64,000 nt of DNA from an uncultured Raoultella sp. (GTDB taxonomy: Bacteria; Pseudomonadota; Gammaproteobacteria; Enterobacterales; Enterobacteriaceae), in the NCBI GenBank assembly GCA_900759445.1, contig CAAEVH010000006.1, forward strand, positions 1-64,000, in the 5' to 3' direction. The translations under genes and the position numbers were made by a program. Positions 37,861-47,310 of this stretch are shown in pieces (the first letter of the stretch is position 1; each line of letters opens with the position of its first letter). The notes beneath the pieces are model-generated. The model was not told where the DNA came from. It worked only from the letters and a program-made list of their open reading frames with translations, and searched no databases.

Positions 37861-40800
37861 TTACTCCTGAGTAGGGCGTTGGCGGGTGAACAGACGCTTC
37901 ACCAGCACAAAGAACAGGGGAACGAAGAACACTGCCAGCAGCGTTGCGGTCAGGGTGCCGCCGATAATACCGGTCCCGATCGCCACGCGGCTGTTGGCCC
38001 CGGCGCCGGTCGCTACCGCCAGCGGCAGGACCCCGGCGATAAACGCCAGCGAGGTCATCACGATAGGACGCAGACGCGTTTGCGCCGCACGTAGCGCCGC
38101 GCGCGACAAGGAATAGCCCTCATCGACCGCCGCTTCGGCAAATTCAACAATCAGGATGGCGTTCTTCGACGACAGACCGATGGTGGTCAACAGTGCGACC
38201 TGGAAGTAGACATCGTTGCTCAGATCGCGCATCCACGCCGCCAGCGCCGCGCCGAGCAGGCCCAGCGGGATCACCATGATCACCGAGAAGGGGACCGACC
38301 AGCTTTCATACAGCGCGGCGAGACACAGGAACACCACCAGAATCGAGATGGCATACAAGCTCATGGCCTGCCCGCTGGCCAGCTTTTCCTGAAGCGACAT
38401 ACCGCTCCATGCCCAGGTGGTGCCTGCCGGCAGGCTGTTGGCCAGCGCTTCCATTTTTTCCATTGCCGCACCCGAGCTGAAGCCGGAGGCATTCTCACCC
38501 TGGATTTCGAAGGCCGTGGCGCCGTTGTAGCGCACCAGGCTTTCCGGGCCATATTGCCAATGGGTGGTGGCAAAGGCGGAGAACGGCGTCATGCTGTCAT
38601 TGCTGCTGCGTACGAACCATTTACCGAGATCGGACGGCACGGCGCGGGCGTCGCTTTCTCCCTGGATGTAAACCTTCTTCACGCGTCCGCGATCGATAAA
38701 ATCGTTGACGTAGGTACCGCCCCATGCGCTGGAGAGCGTGTCGGTGACATCGCTCAGCGACAGTCCCAGGGAAACGGCTTTGTCATTGTCGATATCGACC
38801 TGCAGCTGCGGCATTTGCGGCAGGTCGTTGGCGCGGACCGACTGGAGTTCCGGACTTTGGTTGGCGGCAGCCAGCAGCTGGCTGCGCATTTTCATCAGGC
38901 TATCGCGATCGGTGCCGCCGCTGGCCATCAGTTCAAAGGTAAAGCCGTTGCTCTGCCCCAGACCGTCCACCGACGGCGGGGTCATGGCAAACAGCGAGGC
39001 GTCGCGAATACTGCTCAGATCCCGGGTGGCGCGCAGGGCAATGGCCTGGGCGGTGTTCTCGGCGCCTTTACGCTCGGACCAGTTTTTCAGCGACACGAAG
39101 GCCATCCCGGCGTTTTGTCCGCTGCCGCTGAAGTTAAAGCCATCGACGGTGAAAATAACGTTGGTATTGGCTTTTTCTTTGCTGAGGAACCAGTCGGTCA
39201 CCTGGCGACGTACCTCGGCGGTACGCACGGCGGTGGCGCCCGCCGGGAGGGTGTACTGGACCATGATTTCACCCTGATCCTCTACCGGCAGGAAGCTTCC
39301 CGGCAGCTTCCACATCGCCAGCGCCATGGTGCCGCAGATCAGCACAAAGGCGCCCATCATCATGGCAGAGCGGCGCAGCCCGCCGAGCACGCGATGCTGA
39401 TAGCCCTGTTCGGTACGGCCCCACAGGCGGTTAAACGCCCCGAAGAACCCTTTGGTATGCGGCTTAGAGTGGGAGAGCAGCGCGCCACACAGCGCCGGCG
39501 TTAGGGTGAGAGCCACCACCACCGACAGCATCATCGCCGAGATAATGGTCACCGAGAACTGGCGATAAATCACGCCGGTCGAGCCGCCAAAGAAGGCCAT
39601 CGGTAAGAATACCGCCGACAGCACCAGCGCAATCGCGATCAGCGCCCCGGAGATTTCGCCCATCGATTTTTCGGTAGCTTCACGGGCGGGCAGGCCCTCG
39701 TCGCGCATAATACGCTCGACGTTTTCCACCACCACGATGGCGTCATCCACCAACAGGCCGATGGCCAGTACCATCGCAAACAGGGTCAGGGTGTTGATGG
39801 AGTAGCCGAACAACGCCAGTACGCCAAAGGTCCCCAGCAGCACGACCGGCACCGCCACCGCCGGAATCAGCGTGGCGCGGAAGTTTTGCAGGAACAGGTA
39901 CATCACGCAAACCACCAGAATGATGGCTTCAAACAGCGTTTGAATAACATCTTCAACCGAGATTTTGATGAACTCGGTGCTGTCTTTCGGATAGGCGATA
40001 TCGTAGCCCTGCGGCATCTGCCGCTGATATTCAGCAATTTTACTTTTCACGCGCGTGGCGGTATCCAGCGCGTTGGCGCCCGGGGCCATCATCACCGCGA
40101 TACCGGCGGCCGGGTGGCCGTTGAGGTTTGAGGTGGCGGTGTAATCTTCGCTGCCCATCTCAACGCGAGCGACGTCGCCCAGACGCACCACCGAGCCATC
40201 TGACTTGCTCTTGACGATAATGTTTTTGAACTGATCGACGGTTTGCAGCCGCGACTGGGCGCGGACGGTGGCGGTCAGCTGCTGCGCGCTGGATGACGGC
40301 AGCGCGCCGATTTTGCCCGCGGAAATTTGCACGTTCTGCGCTTCAATCGCCGTTTGTACATCGGAAGGCATCAGCGCGTAGGAGGCCAGTTTGGTTGGAT
40401 CCATCCAGATACGCATCGCGTATTCTGCGCCGAAAACGCGCAGGCTACCGACGCCCTCAACGCGCGCCAGCGGGTCCTGCATGTTACTGACCAGCCAGTC
40501 GGAGATATCGGAGCTGGTGGCTTTGTTATTTTTATCGTACACCGCGAGGATCAGCAGGAAGTTACTTTGCGATTTCACTACCGTGACGCCGGACTGCTGC
40601 ACCTCGCTCGGCAGGCGTGATTCCGCCTGCTGGACTTTGTTCTGCACCTGCACCTGGGCGGTATCCGGGTCGGTCCCCTGCTCGAAGGTGACGGTAATAT
40701 CTACCGAGCCGTCAGAGCTGCTGGTGGAGGTGAAATAGAGCAGGTTATCCAGCCCGGTCAGCTGCTGTTCAATGACCTGAGTGACGCTATTTTCCAGGGT

Positions 40801-40968
40801 TTCCGCAGAGGCCCCGGTATAGGTGGCCGAGATTTTTACCGCCGGAGGGGCGACGTCAGGATATTGCGCCACCGGCAGCGTCTGGATGGCGAGCACCCCG
40901 GCGAGCATGATCAGAATGGCGATAACCCAGGCGAAAACCGGGCGACGCACGAAGAAGCGGGAAAACAT
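37861..40968 (-). CDS. eefB: RND multidrug efflux pump, inner-membrane component (Eef-like)
   Basis: 1035 residues, the size of AcrB-type pumps. Signature parts are FFVRRPVFAWVIAILIMLAGVLAI at TM1, the proton-relay DD in LLVDDAIVVVENVERIM (TM4), the large periplasmic loops and FFVPLFFVLVKRLF near the end. It drives drug export with proton influx through a trimer. Its start overlaps the adaptor stop (coordinate 40968-40970). It forms an operon with adaptor upstream and outer-membrane factor downstream. Alternatives are other HAE1 pumps such as AcrB or MexB-like; length and an N-terminal proline-rich start fit Eef. Confidence 0.9.
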   Translation of the reverse strand: MFSRFFVRRPVFAWVIAILIMLAGVLAIQTLPVAQYPDVAPPAVKISATYTGASAETLENSVTQVIEQQLTGLDNLLYFTSTSSSDGSVDITVTFEQGTDPDTAQVQVQNKVQQAESRLPSEVQQSGVTVVKSQSNFLLILAVYDKNNKATSSDISDWLVSNMQDPLARVEGVGSLRVFGAEYAMRIWMDPTKLASYALMPSDVQTAIEAQNVQISAGKIGALPSSSAQQLTATVRAQSRLQTVDQFKNIIVKSKSDGSVVRLGDVARVEMGSEDYTATSNLNGHPAAGIAVMMAPGANALDTATRVKSKIAEYQRQMPQGYDIAYPKDSTEFIKISVEDVIQTLFEAIILVVCVMYLFLQNFRATLIPAVAVPVVLLGTFGVLALFGYSINTLTLFAMVLAIGLLVDDAIVVVENVERIMRDEGLPAREATEKSMGEISGALIAIALVLSAVFLPMAFFGGSTGVIYRQFSVTIISAMMLSVVVALTLTPALCGALLSHSKPHTKGFFGAFNRLWGRTEQGYQHRVLGGLRRSAMMMGAFVLICGTMALAMWKLPGSFLPVEDQGEIMVQYTLPAGATAVRTAEVRRQVTDWFLSKEKANTNVIFTVDGFNFSGSGQNAGMAFVSLKNWSERKGAENTAQAIALRATRDLSSIRDASLFAMTPPSVDGLGQSNGFTFELMASGGTDRDSLMKMRSQLLAAANQSPELQSVRANDLPQMPQLQVDIDNDKAVSLGLSLSDVTDTLSSAWGGTYVNDFIDRGRVKKVYIQGESDARAVPSDLGKWFVRSSNDSMTPFSAFATTHWQYGPESLVRYNGATAFEIQGENASGFSSGAAMEKMEALANSLPAGTTWAWSGMSLQEKLASGQAMSLYAISILVVFLCLAALYESWSVPFSVIMVIPLGLLGAALAAWMRDLSNDVYFQVALLTTIGLSSKNAILIVEFAEAAVDEGYSLSRAALRAAQTRLRPIVMTSLAFIAGVLPLAVATGAGANSRVAIGTGIIGGTLTATLLAVFFVPLFFVLVKRLFTRQRPTQE

Positions 40969-42092
40969 CAGGCGTTGCCTCCGTCATTGTTGACTTCGAC
41001 GGCTTTGACCTGTTGGCCAGCAGCGACTTTGCTGGTGCCTTCAACGATCAGCTTATCGCCGCTTTTCAGGCCGTTCACCACCAGCCATTTGTCGCCGTAT
41101 GCGTCACCGGTTTCGACTTCCCTTTGCTCTACTTTGCTGTTGCTATCGACGACGAGCGCGGTGGCATTGCCTTTGGCATCACGGGTGATGCCTTGCTGTG
41201 GCGCCAGGATCGCATCGTCCATCACTCCTTCATCGACGTGGGCGCGCACGAACATTCCCGGTAACAAGACATGCTGCGGGTTGGGGAAGACTGCGCGCAG
41301 CGTGACCGAACCGGTGGATTCGTCCACCGCCACTTCGGTCAACGCCAGATGCCCTTTTTCGCTGTAGGTGCTGCCGTCTTCCAGGGTCAGCGACACGCTA
41401 AGCGTATTGTCGTTGGTCGCCAGCGCTTGTTTGCGCAGGCGCAGCAGATCGACGCTGGAGCGGGTGAGATCGACATACATGGTGTCCAGCCCACGGATCG
41501 TGGCCAGGGCGGTATCCTGGTCGGCGGAAACCAGTGCGCCGGGGGTGACGGAAGAGATGCCGATCCGTCCGGCAATCGGCGCGGTAACGGTGGTCCAGTT
41601 CAGGTTAATCCGCGCGCTCTCCAGCGCCGCCTTTTTCGACTCCACGCTGGCTTTGTCCTGATTGCAGGTGGAGATAGCATCGTCGGCATCCTGACGGGAA
41701 ACGCCGTTGTCCTTGACCAACGCCGCGTAGCGCTGGGCTTTCTGACAGTCGGATGTCACCAGCGACTGGGCCTGCTTGAGCGCGGCGGCGGCTTCGTTAT
41801 AGGCTGCGCGATAGCTGGCGGGGTCGATTTGATACAGCGCCTGGCCGGCTTTTACCCTATCGCCCTCGGTGAACAGGCGTTTTTGAATGATGCCGCCCAC
41901 CTGCGGACGCACTTCGGCGCTGAGTGAGGCCGTGGTACGACCGGTCAGTTCGCTGATCACGGAAACGGGCTGGCTTTTCAGCGTGACGACGCCCACTTCC
42001 GGCGTCATCTGTGGTGGGGCTGATGTTTGGGCATTATCGCATCCGCTCAGGATGAATAAGGCCGCTGCGATGGGGATTATGGTATATTTCAT
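40968..42092 (-). CDS. eefA: RND efflux periplasmic adaptor (Eef-like)
   Basis: 374-residue membrane-fusion lipoprotein. Lipobox ILSGC follows the signal peptide MKYTIIPIAAALF. The lipoyl, hairpin and beta-barrel regions are recognisable: VRPQVGGIIQKRLFTEGDRVKAGQALYQIDPASYRAAYNEA, the alpha-hairpin with KAALESARINLNWTTVTAPIAGRIG, and LPGMFVRAHV. It links EefB to the outer-membrane factor. The 135 bases upstream hold a palindromic site and the terminator of the TetR gene, so it has its own promoter. Confidence 0.88.
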   Translation of the reverse strand: MKYTIIPIAAALFILSGCDNAQTSAPPQMTPEVGVVTLKSQPVSVISELTGRTTASLSAEVRPQVGGIIQKRLFTEGDRVKAGQALYQIDPASYRAAYNEAAAALKQAQSLVTSDCQKAQRYAALVKDNGVSRQDADDAISTCNQDKASVESKKAALESARINLNWTTVTAPIAGRIGISSVTPGALVSADQDTALATIRGLDTMYVDLTRSSVDLLRLRKQALATNDNTLSVSLTLEDGSTYSEKGHLALTEVAVDESTGSVTLRAVFPNPQHVLLPGMFVRAHVDEGVMDDAILAPQQGITRDAKGNATALVVDSNSKVEQREVETGDAYGDKWLVVNGLKSGDKLIVEGTSKVAAGQQVKAVEVNNDGGNA

Positions 42093-42164
42093 TATATTTT
42101 TCTCAGGATGAACGACGTCCTCCCCGCTAATTAAATAGCAGGGTTCAGGCCAGCGGGTGACGCA

Positions 42165-42181
42165 TTTCCGATAAACGGAAA
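42165..42181. promoter_or_regulatory. Palindrome before the pump operon
   Basis: TTTCCG-ATAAA-CGGAAA has 6-bp arms and a 5-base centre in the promoter region of the adaptor gene. It is a candidate binding site for the TetR regulator encoded next to it. Confidence 0.4.
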
Positions 42182-42184
42182 CGA

Positions 42185-42208
42185 CAAAAAGGGAATTTAA
42201 AATTCCCT
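42185..42208 (-). terminator. Intrinsic terminator of the TetR gene
   Basis: On the minus strand a 7-9-bp stem AGGGAATTT/AAATTCCCT is followed by TTTTT. It lies 20 bases after the TetR stop and isolates the pump operon from read-through. Confidence 0.75.
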
Positions 42209-42227
42209 GTTTATTAATTGCAGTTAA

Positions 42228-42797
42228 TTATTTATCCATTAGCAACATAGCGGTTATTTCCCGATAAAGTTTCTCGAGGACTTCTGGTGCCACCGTTTGT
42301 GGAACAAGACGCCGGTAAATCGTCCCTTCCATCATCACCGCGGTGATCTCAACGCAGCAGCGGATGCGTTCGTCGCTCAGATGCGGGTGCGCTTTGCGTA
42401 TATGCGCGCAGGCGTTGGCAAACATGCGCTTGTCGGCTTCCACCATCATGGCCGCGATTTGCGGATTGCGGGTCGCTTCGGCGGCCATTTCCAGCATCAG
42501 CGCATCATCATCTTCATCCAGGGTCTGTCGCCAGGCGAGCAGCCGCGGAATTTGGTCCGTCTGCGTTTTTCCGTCCATCTCGGCAATACGATAATCGATG
42601 ATGCGGCGGATCATTTCCGCAATAATGGCGTCTTTACTGGCGAAGTAGCGGTAGATTTGCCCGACGCTCAGCTTCGCCTCGCTGGCGATCTGCGCCATGC
42701 TGGCTCCGTGAAAACCATGACGACGAAAGCAGTGACGTGCGGCAGCGATGATTTCATCCTGCCGGATCTTTTGCCGGGCGGCCAGGGCATTGCTCAT
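42228..42797 (-). CDS. TetR-family regulator next to the RND pump
   Basis: 189 residues. HTH: RQKIRQDEIIAAARHCFRRHGFHGASMAQIASEAKLSVGQIYRYFASKDAIIAEMI. The C-terminal domain has a long helical ligand region. It lies upstream of the pump genes and on the same strand, separated by its own terminator; this is not the usual divergent arrangement. A perfect 18-base palindrome lies 25 bases before its start. It is the likely local repressor of eefABC and of itself. Known Eef pumps are also silenced by H-NS, which may be relevant. Name EefR is possible but I do not use it. Confidence 0.85.
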   Translation of the reverse strand: MSNALAARQKIRQDEIIAAARHCFRRHGFHGASMAQIASEAKLSVGQIYRYFASKDAIIAEMIRRIIDYRIAEMDGKTQTDQIPRLLAWRQTLDEDDDALMLEMAAEATRNPQIAAMMVEADKRMFANACAHIRKAHPHLSDERIRCCVEITAVMMEGTIYRRLVPQTVAPEVLEKLYREITAMLLMDK

Positions 42798-42821
42798 GGT
42801 TTTCTCCGTGGTGACATAAAG

Positions 42822-42839
42822 TGAGAATGATCATTCTCA
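42822..42839. promoter_or_regulatory. Perfect 18-base palindrome before the TetR gene
   Basis: TGAGAATGATCATTCTCA is fully self-complementary and sits 25 bases upstream of the start codon, where it would cover the promoter. It fits a TetR autoregulatory operator. It also resembles the core of a Fur box (GATAATGATAATCATTATC), so either protein could bind. Confidence 0.65.
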
Positions 42840-42997
42840 TTTTTCCTTCATTATACGTTTCCAGCGGATGATGGAAAGGTTTTTTTAATTAAAAATAAGC
42901 CCGGAAAATTTAGACAGGAAATAATGGAGAAAATAAGTATTTTTTGTGAAAGTAAGCGCAGAGATATCTTCATAATATTGAATTAAGGAGAATACCG

Positions 42998-43414
42998 ATG
43001 GCATTGATTATAACGAAAAGTATTAATCCAGCGGATCAGGAGGAGTTGCTGGCAGGATTACGTGAATACAACCTGCGCTATCTGGATGCGACGCAGTTTG
43101 CTGACCTGGGCGTCTACTTCCGTGATGAGGCCGGGGTCATGTTGGGCGGTTTGATTGCCAAAAGAAAGGCCAACTGGCTCTGTATTGAGTATTTGTGGGT
43201 CAGTGAAGCTTCGCGCGGCAGCGGGCTGGGTGGCGAACTGATGCGCGCGGCGGAAAAGCAGGCGCGCGAGGAGGGCTGTCGCCATGTTCTGGTCGATACC
43301 TTCAGCTTCCAGGCCCTGCCGTTTTATCAAAAGCAGGGCTATCAGCTGCAGATGTCGCTTCCTGATTTTCCGCACGTCGGGATGGCGCGCCACTACCTGT
43401 CGAAAGCGCTGTAG
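42998..43414 (+). CDS. GNAT-family N-acetyltransferase
   Basis: 138 residues, single GNAT domain. The acetyl-CoA pyrophosphate-binding motif is [52 protein letters not shown] (motif A and B). Substrate is unknown. It resembles small-molecule or tabtoxin-like acetyltransferases. It stands alone, with the gene 29 bases away on the other strand convergent. The start ATG 42998 has AAGGAG upstream. Confidence 0.88.
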   Translation: MALIITKSINPADQEELLAGLREYNLRYLDATQFADLGVYFRDEAGVMLGGLIAKRKANWLCIEYLWVSEASRGSGLGGELMRAAEKQAREEGCRHVLVDTFSFQALPFYQKQGYQLQMSLPDFPHVGMARHYLSKAL

Positions 43415-43442
43415 CTCCGGCGGGCAGCCGATAGCGCGTGGC

Positions 43443-44090
43443 TTAACCGGCAATTCCCTGGCGGATCAGCGTCAGCGCGTGGCTGACAATGGTCTGTCGG
43501 GAGACGGAGGCTAAGCGTGTGTCGGTACGCAGGCGGGAGAAAGGCACCAGAACCAGGCTAATCAGGGTGGTGAACAGCAGCTCCGGCGACAGGGCCGGGT
43601 TGAGTTTACCCTCTTCCTGCCAGCGCTTCACCGTTGCCAGCATCCGGTGGTATTTATCATCGCCAAAGCGCGCGTGCATATGCTGGCGAAGTATCGGCAT
43701 CTCGCCAATCATCTCCTGCATCCACAGCGGCGCAAACCAGTTGTGCTTCTCCGCCAGCGTCCCCAGTGCCTCGATCAGCAAGGTGAAAGCGGTCACCGGA
43801 TCTTCCGGATGTTCGATAAAAATCTGGCCTATCTCACTGCGCAAAGGCATGAAGCGCTCTTCCAGCAACTGGTCTACTAACGCTTCCCGCGAGCTGAAAT
43901 AGTAGTGCAGCATCGCCGGCGTCACGCCGGCTTCTTTGGCAATGGCATTGAGCGAAGTATGGGCGATCCCCTGACGGGCAAACAGCATCAGCGCAATATC
44001 CATAAGCTGCTCGCGACTGGCTGTGCCGGGTTTTTTACCCCGCGGGCGGCCCGGGCGGCGAGGGACATCATTGTCTTTTTGTGCGGCCAT
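43443..44090 (-). CDS. TetR-family regulator of the adjacent MFS gene
   Basis: 215 residues. A basic N-terminus (RRPGRPRGKKPGTASREQ) leads into the HTH LMDIALMLFARQGIAHTSLNAIAKEAGVTPAMLHYYFSSREALVDQLLEER. It is divergent from the drug-efflux MFS gene across an 80-base gap with an 8-bp inverted repeat, the standard layout for a repressor-transporter pair. Effectors are unknown. The C-terminal domain is alpha-helical. It is convergent with the GNAT gene. Confidence 0.88.
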   Translation of the reverse strand: MAAQKDNDVPRRPGRPRGKKPGTASREQLMDIALMLFARQGIAHTSLNAIAKEAGVTPAMLHYYFSSREALVDQLLEERFMPLRSEIGQIFIEHPEDPVTAFTLLIEALGTLAEKHNWFAPLWMQEMIGEMPILRQHMHARFGDDKYHRMLATVKRWQEEGKLNPALSPELLFTTLISLVLVPFSRLRTDTRLASVSRQTIVSHALTLIRQGIAG

Positions 44091-44131
44091 TTCTTGATCC
44101 TCTCTTGACGGGATTCATCATTTCCCTAAAT

Positions 44132-44153
44132 ATTAATTATACATTTAATTAAT
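44132..44153. promoter_or_regulatory. Inverted repeat in the TetR/MFS divergent promoter
   Basis: ATTAATTA (44132-44139) and TAATTAAT (44146-44153) are perfect 8-bp arms with a 6-base spacer TACATT. They lie 42 bases from the TetR start and 18 bases from the MFS start. This is the probable operator of the pair. Confidence 0.65.
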
Positions 44154-44170
44154 TTCAAGCGAGTGATGTG

Positions 44171-45664
44171 ATGACGTCTCAAGTCGCGACCCAACCGGCA
44201 CCGTCGATCCGTCTGCTGTTTAGCGCGCTGATGCTGGTTATGCTGTTGTCGGCCCTGGATCAGACCATTGTGTCGACGGCGCTACCCACGATTGTTGGTG
44301 AGCTTGGGGGGCTGGATAAGCTCTCCTGGGTGGTCACCGCCTATATTCTCAGCTCGACGATTGTCGTACCGCTGTACGGTAAATTTGGCGATCTGTTTGG
44401 CCGCAAAATTGTGCTCCAGGTTGCGATCGTGCTGTTCCTGGTCGGTTCCGCGCTGTGCGGCGTCGCGCAGAATATGACGCAGCTGGTGCTGATGCGTGGG
44501 CTACAGGGGCTGGGCGGCGGCGGCCTGATGGTGATCAGCATGGCGGCGGTGGCCGACGTGATCCCACCGGCCAACCGCGGCCGCTATCAGGGGCTGTTCG
44601 GCGGGGTATTCGGCCTGGCGACGGTGATCGGGCCGCTCATCGGTGGCTTCCTGGTCCAGCACGCTTCATGGCGCTGGATTTTCTATATCAACCTGCCGCT
44701 GGGGCTGTTTGCGCTGCTGGTGATCGGCGCGGTTTTCCACAGCAGCAATAAACGTAGCCAGCATCAGGTTGACTGGCTGGGCGCGATTTACCTGAGTATG
44801 GCGCTGCTGTGTATCATTCTCTTCACCTCTGAAGGCGGCAGCGTGCGCGCGTGGAACGACCCGCAGCTGTGGTGCATTCTCGCCTTCGGCGTGGTGGGGG
44901 TTATCGGCTTTATTTATGAAGAACGGATCGCCGCAGAACCGATTATCCCGCTCTCCCTCTTTCGCAATCGCAGCTTTCTGCTGTGCAGCCTGATTGGCTT
45001 TGTCATCGGGATGTCGTTGTTTGGCTCGGTCACCTTCCTGCCGCTCTATCTGCAGGTGGTGAAGGCGGCGACGCCGACCGAAGCCGGGATGCAGCTCATT
45101 CCGTTGATGGGCGGGCTGTTGATGACGTCGATCGTCAGCGGGCGCATTATCAGCCGTACTGGCCGGTACCGCATATTCCCGATTCTTGGCACGTTGTCAG
45201 GTATGGTGGGGATGGTGCTGCTGACGCGTATTACCATTTACTCGCCGATGTGGCAGCTGTATCTGTTTACCGCCGTGCTGGGGATGGGCCTGGGACTGGT
45301 GATGCAGGTGCTGGTGCTGGCGGTACAGAACGCCATGCCGGCGCAGATGTACGGCGTGGCGACCTCTGGCGTGACGCTGTTCCGTTCGATCGGCGGTTCC
45401 ATCGGGGTGGCGCTGTTCGGCGCGGTGTTCACCCACGTTCTGCAAAACAACCTGCAGCGTCTGCTGCCGGAAGGAACGGCGCTGCCGCGGGCGCTGAATC
45501 CGGCCGCGGTGCAGAACCTGCCGTCAGAGATCCGCCTCGATTATCTCGATGCCTTTGGCTCGGCGATACATGCCGCATTCCTGATGGCAGCCTGCATCAT
45601 GGCGGTCGCTTTCCTGCTCTCATGGCTGCTGAAAGAGGCGCCGCTGAAAACGGTGGCGAGCTAG
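44171..45664 (+). CDS. DHA2-family MFS multidrug transporter (14-helix type)
   Basis: 497 residues, inner membrane. Family signatures are MLVMLLSALDQTIVSTALPTIVGELGGLDKLSWVVTAYILSST at TM1-2, KFGDLFGRK (motif A) and QGLGGGGLMVISMAAVADVIPPANRGRYQGLFGGVFGLATVIGPLIGGFL (motif C). ATG 44171 is used; the GTG at 44168 is weaker. It is divergent from its TetR gene. It resembles EmrB/LfrA/QacA drug exporters. Its stop overlaps the end of the LysR gene by four bases. Confidence 0.9.
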   Translation: MTSQVATQPAPSIRLLFSALMLVMLLSALDQTIVSTALPTIVGELGGLDKLSWVVTAYILSSTIVVPLYGKFGDLFGRKIVLQVAIVLFLVGSALCGVAQNMTQLVLMRGLQGLGGGGLMVISMAAVADVIPPANRGRYQGLFGGVFGLATVIGPLIGGFLVQHASWRWIFYINLPLGLFALLVIGAVFHSSNKRSQHQVDWLGAIYLSMALLCIILFTSEGGSVRAWNDPQLWCILAFGVVGVIGFIYEERIAAEPIIPLSLFRNRSFLLCSLIGFVIGMSLFGSVTFLPLYLQVVKAATPTEAGMQLIPLMGGLLMTSIVSGRIISRTGRYRIFPILGTLSGMVGMVLLTRITIYSPMWQLYLFTAVLGMGLGLVMQVLVLAVQNAMPAQMYGVATSGVTLFRSIGGSIGVALFGAVFTHVLQNNLQRLLPEGTALPRALNPAAVQNLPSEIRLDYLDAFGSAIHAAFLMAACIMAVAFLLSWLLKEAPLKTVAS

Positions 45665-46575
45665 CGGGTTGCCGCGATGCGCGCCAGCGCCTGGCGCAGC
45701 ATCGGGGTGGCGAAATCGATAAACTTCCGCAACTTAAGAGGTGCCAGCCCGCGGGCGGTATACAGCAGGTGTACCGGCGCAGGCTCCGGTTCCATCGCTT
45801 CCAGTATCAGCGTCAGTTCACCGCACGCCAGACCATCGATGGCCTGGTAGTGCAGCAGGCGCGCCGCGCCGGCCCCCAGTCGCGCGGCGTCGGCGGCGCT
45901 TTCCGGAGTGGTCACGCAGAGCACCGGCTGGAGCACTACGTGCCGGTCTTCCGCCATCGGCGCCTTAAACCGCCAGCCGCGATAGGGCATCGGTGATTCA
46001 ATGCCAATGGCCGGCAGTGTGCTCAGCTCACGCGGGCACTGCGGGTATCCGTGCTTCTCCAGCAGCGCCGGGTGGGCGCAGGTGACAATACGCATCTCGC
46101 CCAGGCGGGTGGCAACCATTCCGCTATCCGGTAGCGTACCGATACGCACCGCGAGATCGATATGGTCGTCGACCAGGTCGGCATTACGATCGCTGAGCAG
46201 CAAACGGACGCGAATTTGCGGGTAACGGGCGAGAAAAGCGGTGACAACCGGCAAAACATGCTGTCGGCCAAACATCGTCGGAGCCGCGATCGTCAGCTCA
46301 CCCTTCGGCTGCTGATATTCCCCCGCCGCCTGGCGCTCGGCCTGGTCAACCTCTTCGAGAATCCGCCGTGCGGCGGCGACATAATCGATACCGGCATCGG
46401 TCAGCGTCAGCTTGCGGGTGGTGCGGAGCAGCAGGCGCACGCCGAGCGTGCTTTCCAGCTCGGCAATATGGCGGCTGATGGTGGTCAACGGCGTATTCAG
46501 CGCCCGCGCCGCCGCCGACATGCTGCCCAGTTCAGTGACTTTTACCAGCAGCGCCATGGCGCTCAAGCGATCCAT
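45661..46575 (-). CDS. LysR-family regulator
   Basis: 304 residues. HTH: MDRLSAMALLVKVTELGSMSAAARALNTPLTTISRHIAELESTLGVRLLLRTTRKLTL. The effector domain starts near ELTIAAPTMFGRQHVLPVVTAFLARYP. ATG 46575 is used; upstream frame extends without a domain. It is divergent from the two-gene flavin-oxidase-like/NTF2 operon (46678-47777), so that may be its target. Ligand unknown. It is convergent with the MFS gene. Confidence 0.87.
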   Translation of the reverse strand: MDRLSAMALLVKVTELGSMSAAARALNTPLTTISRHIAELESTLGVRLLLRTTRKLTLTDAGIDYVAAARRILEEVDQAERQAAGEYQQPKGELTIAAPTMFGRQHVLPVVTAFLARYPQIRVRLLLSDRNADLVDDHIDLAVRIGTLPDSGMVATRLGEMRIVTCAHPALLEKHGYPQCPRELSTLPAIGIESPMPYRGWRFKAPMAEDRHVVLQPVLCVTTPESAADAARLGAGAARLLHYQAIDGLACGELTLILEAMEPEPAPVHLLYTARGLAPLKLRKFIDFATPMLRQALARIAATR

Positions 46576-46677
46576 AATTATCCCGTTTTCCGGAAAGATG
46601 ATTGTCAGTATCGCAGTATTATCATTTATGGCGGCAGAGTCCATGATGAGCGCAGTCACAGCGCGTTCGGAGGATCT

Positions 46678-47310
46678 ATGCCGGGGGACTTTCTCGATAT
46701 TGCCATCACGCCTGATGTGATGGACGTTCAACATGAAATGGGAAGCGATGGTCTGTGGCAGTCGCCGTATCGCCAGCACAGGGGAGAACGTTTCGGCGCC
46801 AGCGAAGAGGAGATGATCGCCACCCGCGACAGTTTTTATCTGGCAACGCTATCGCAAACCGGCTGGCCCTACATCCAGCATCGCGGCGGGCCGCCGGGTT
46901 TTCTCCATCTGCTGGATGATGCCACCCTGGCGATGGCGGATTTTGGCGGCAACCGGCAGTACATCACCACCGGCAACCTGCGCGGCAGTGACCGGGCCTG
47001 CCTGTTTTTGATGGATTACCCGCGCCGCGCCAGGCTGAAAATCTATGCCACCGTCGAGGTGCTGGCGAAGGACGATGATCCCGGGCTGTTGGCTCGGGTC
47101 ACGCCGGACAATTACCGCGCCCGGGTGGAGCGCCTGTTTCGCTTTCATCTGCAGGCGTTTGACTGGAACTGTCCGCAGCACATAACGCCGCGCTACAGCG
47201 CCCGACAGGTGGCGGAGTACAGCCAGACGCTGCAGCAGCGTATCCAGGCGCTGGAGCAGGAAAATCTGAAGCTACAACAACAGTTAACGTTAAAAGGAGA
47301 ACGACCATGA
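46678..47310 (+). CDS. Pyridoxamine 5'-phosphate oxidase-fold protein
   Basis: 210 residues. A split-barrel flavin-binding fold is indicated by [52 protein letters not shown] and [24 protein letters not shown]. The last 35 residues ([23 protein letters not shown]) form a short coiled coil, unusual for the family. ATG 46678 follows CGGAGG at good spacing. It overlaps the next gene by four bases. Likely FMN or F420-type binding; the reaction is unknown. Divergent from a LysR gene. Confidence 0.82.
   Translation: MPGDFLDIAITPDVMDVQHEMGSDGLWQSPYRQHRGERFGASEEEMIATRDSFYLATLSQTGWPYIQHRGGPPGFLHLLDDATLAMADFGGNRQYITTGNLRGSDRACLFLMDYPRRARLKIYATVEVLAKDDDPGLLARVTPDNYRARVERLFRFHLQAFDWNCPQHITPRYSARQVAEYSQTLQQRIQALEQENLKLQQQLTLKGERP

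Noticed and set aside
38554..39504. Plus-strand frame opposite the RND pump
   Set aside because: GC-rich shadow of a certain 1035-residue pump gene.
42899..42960. Riboswitch or sRNA in the AT-rich gap before the GNAT gene
   Set aside because: No conserved motif or strong structure; simply AT-rich promoter DNA.
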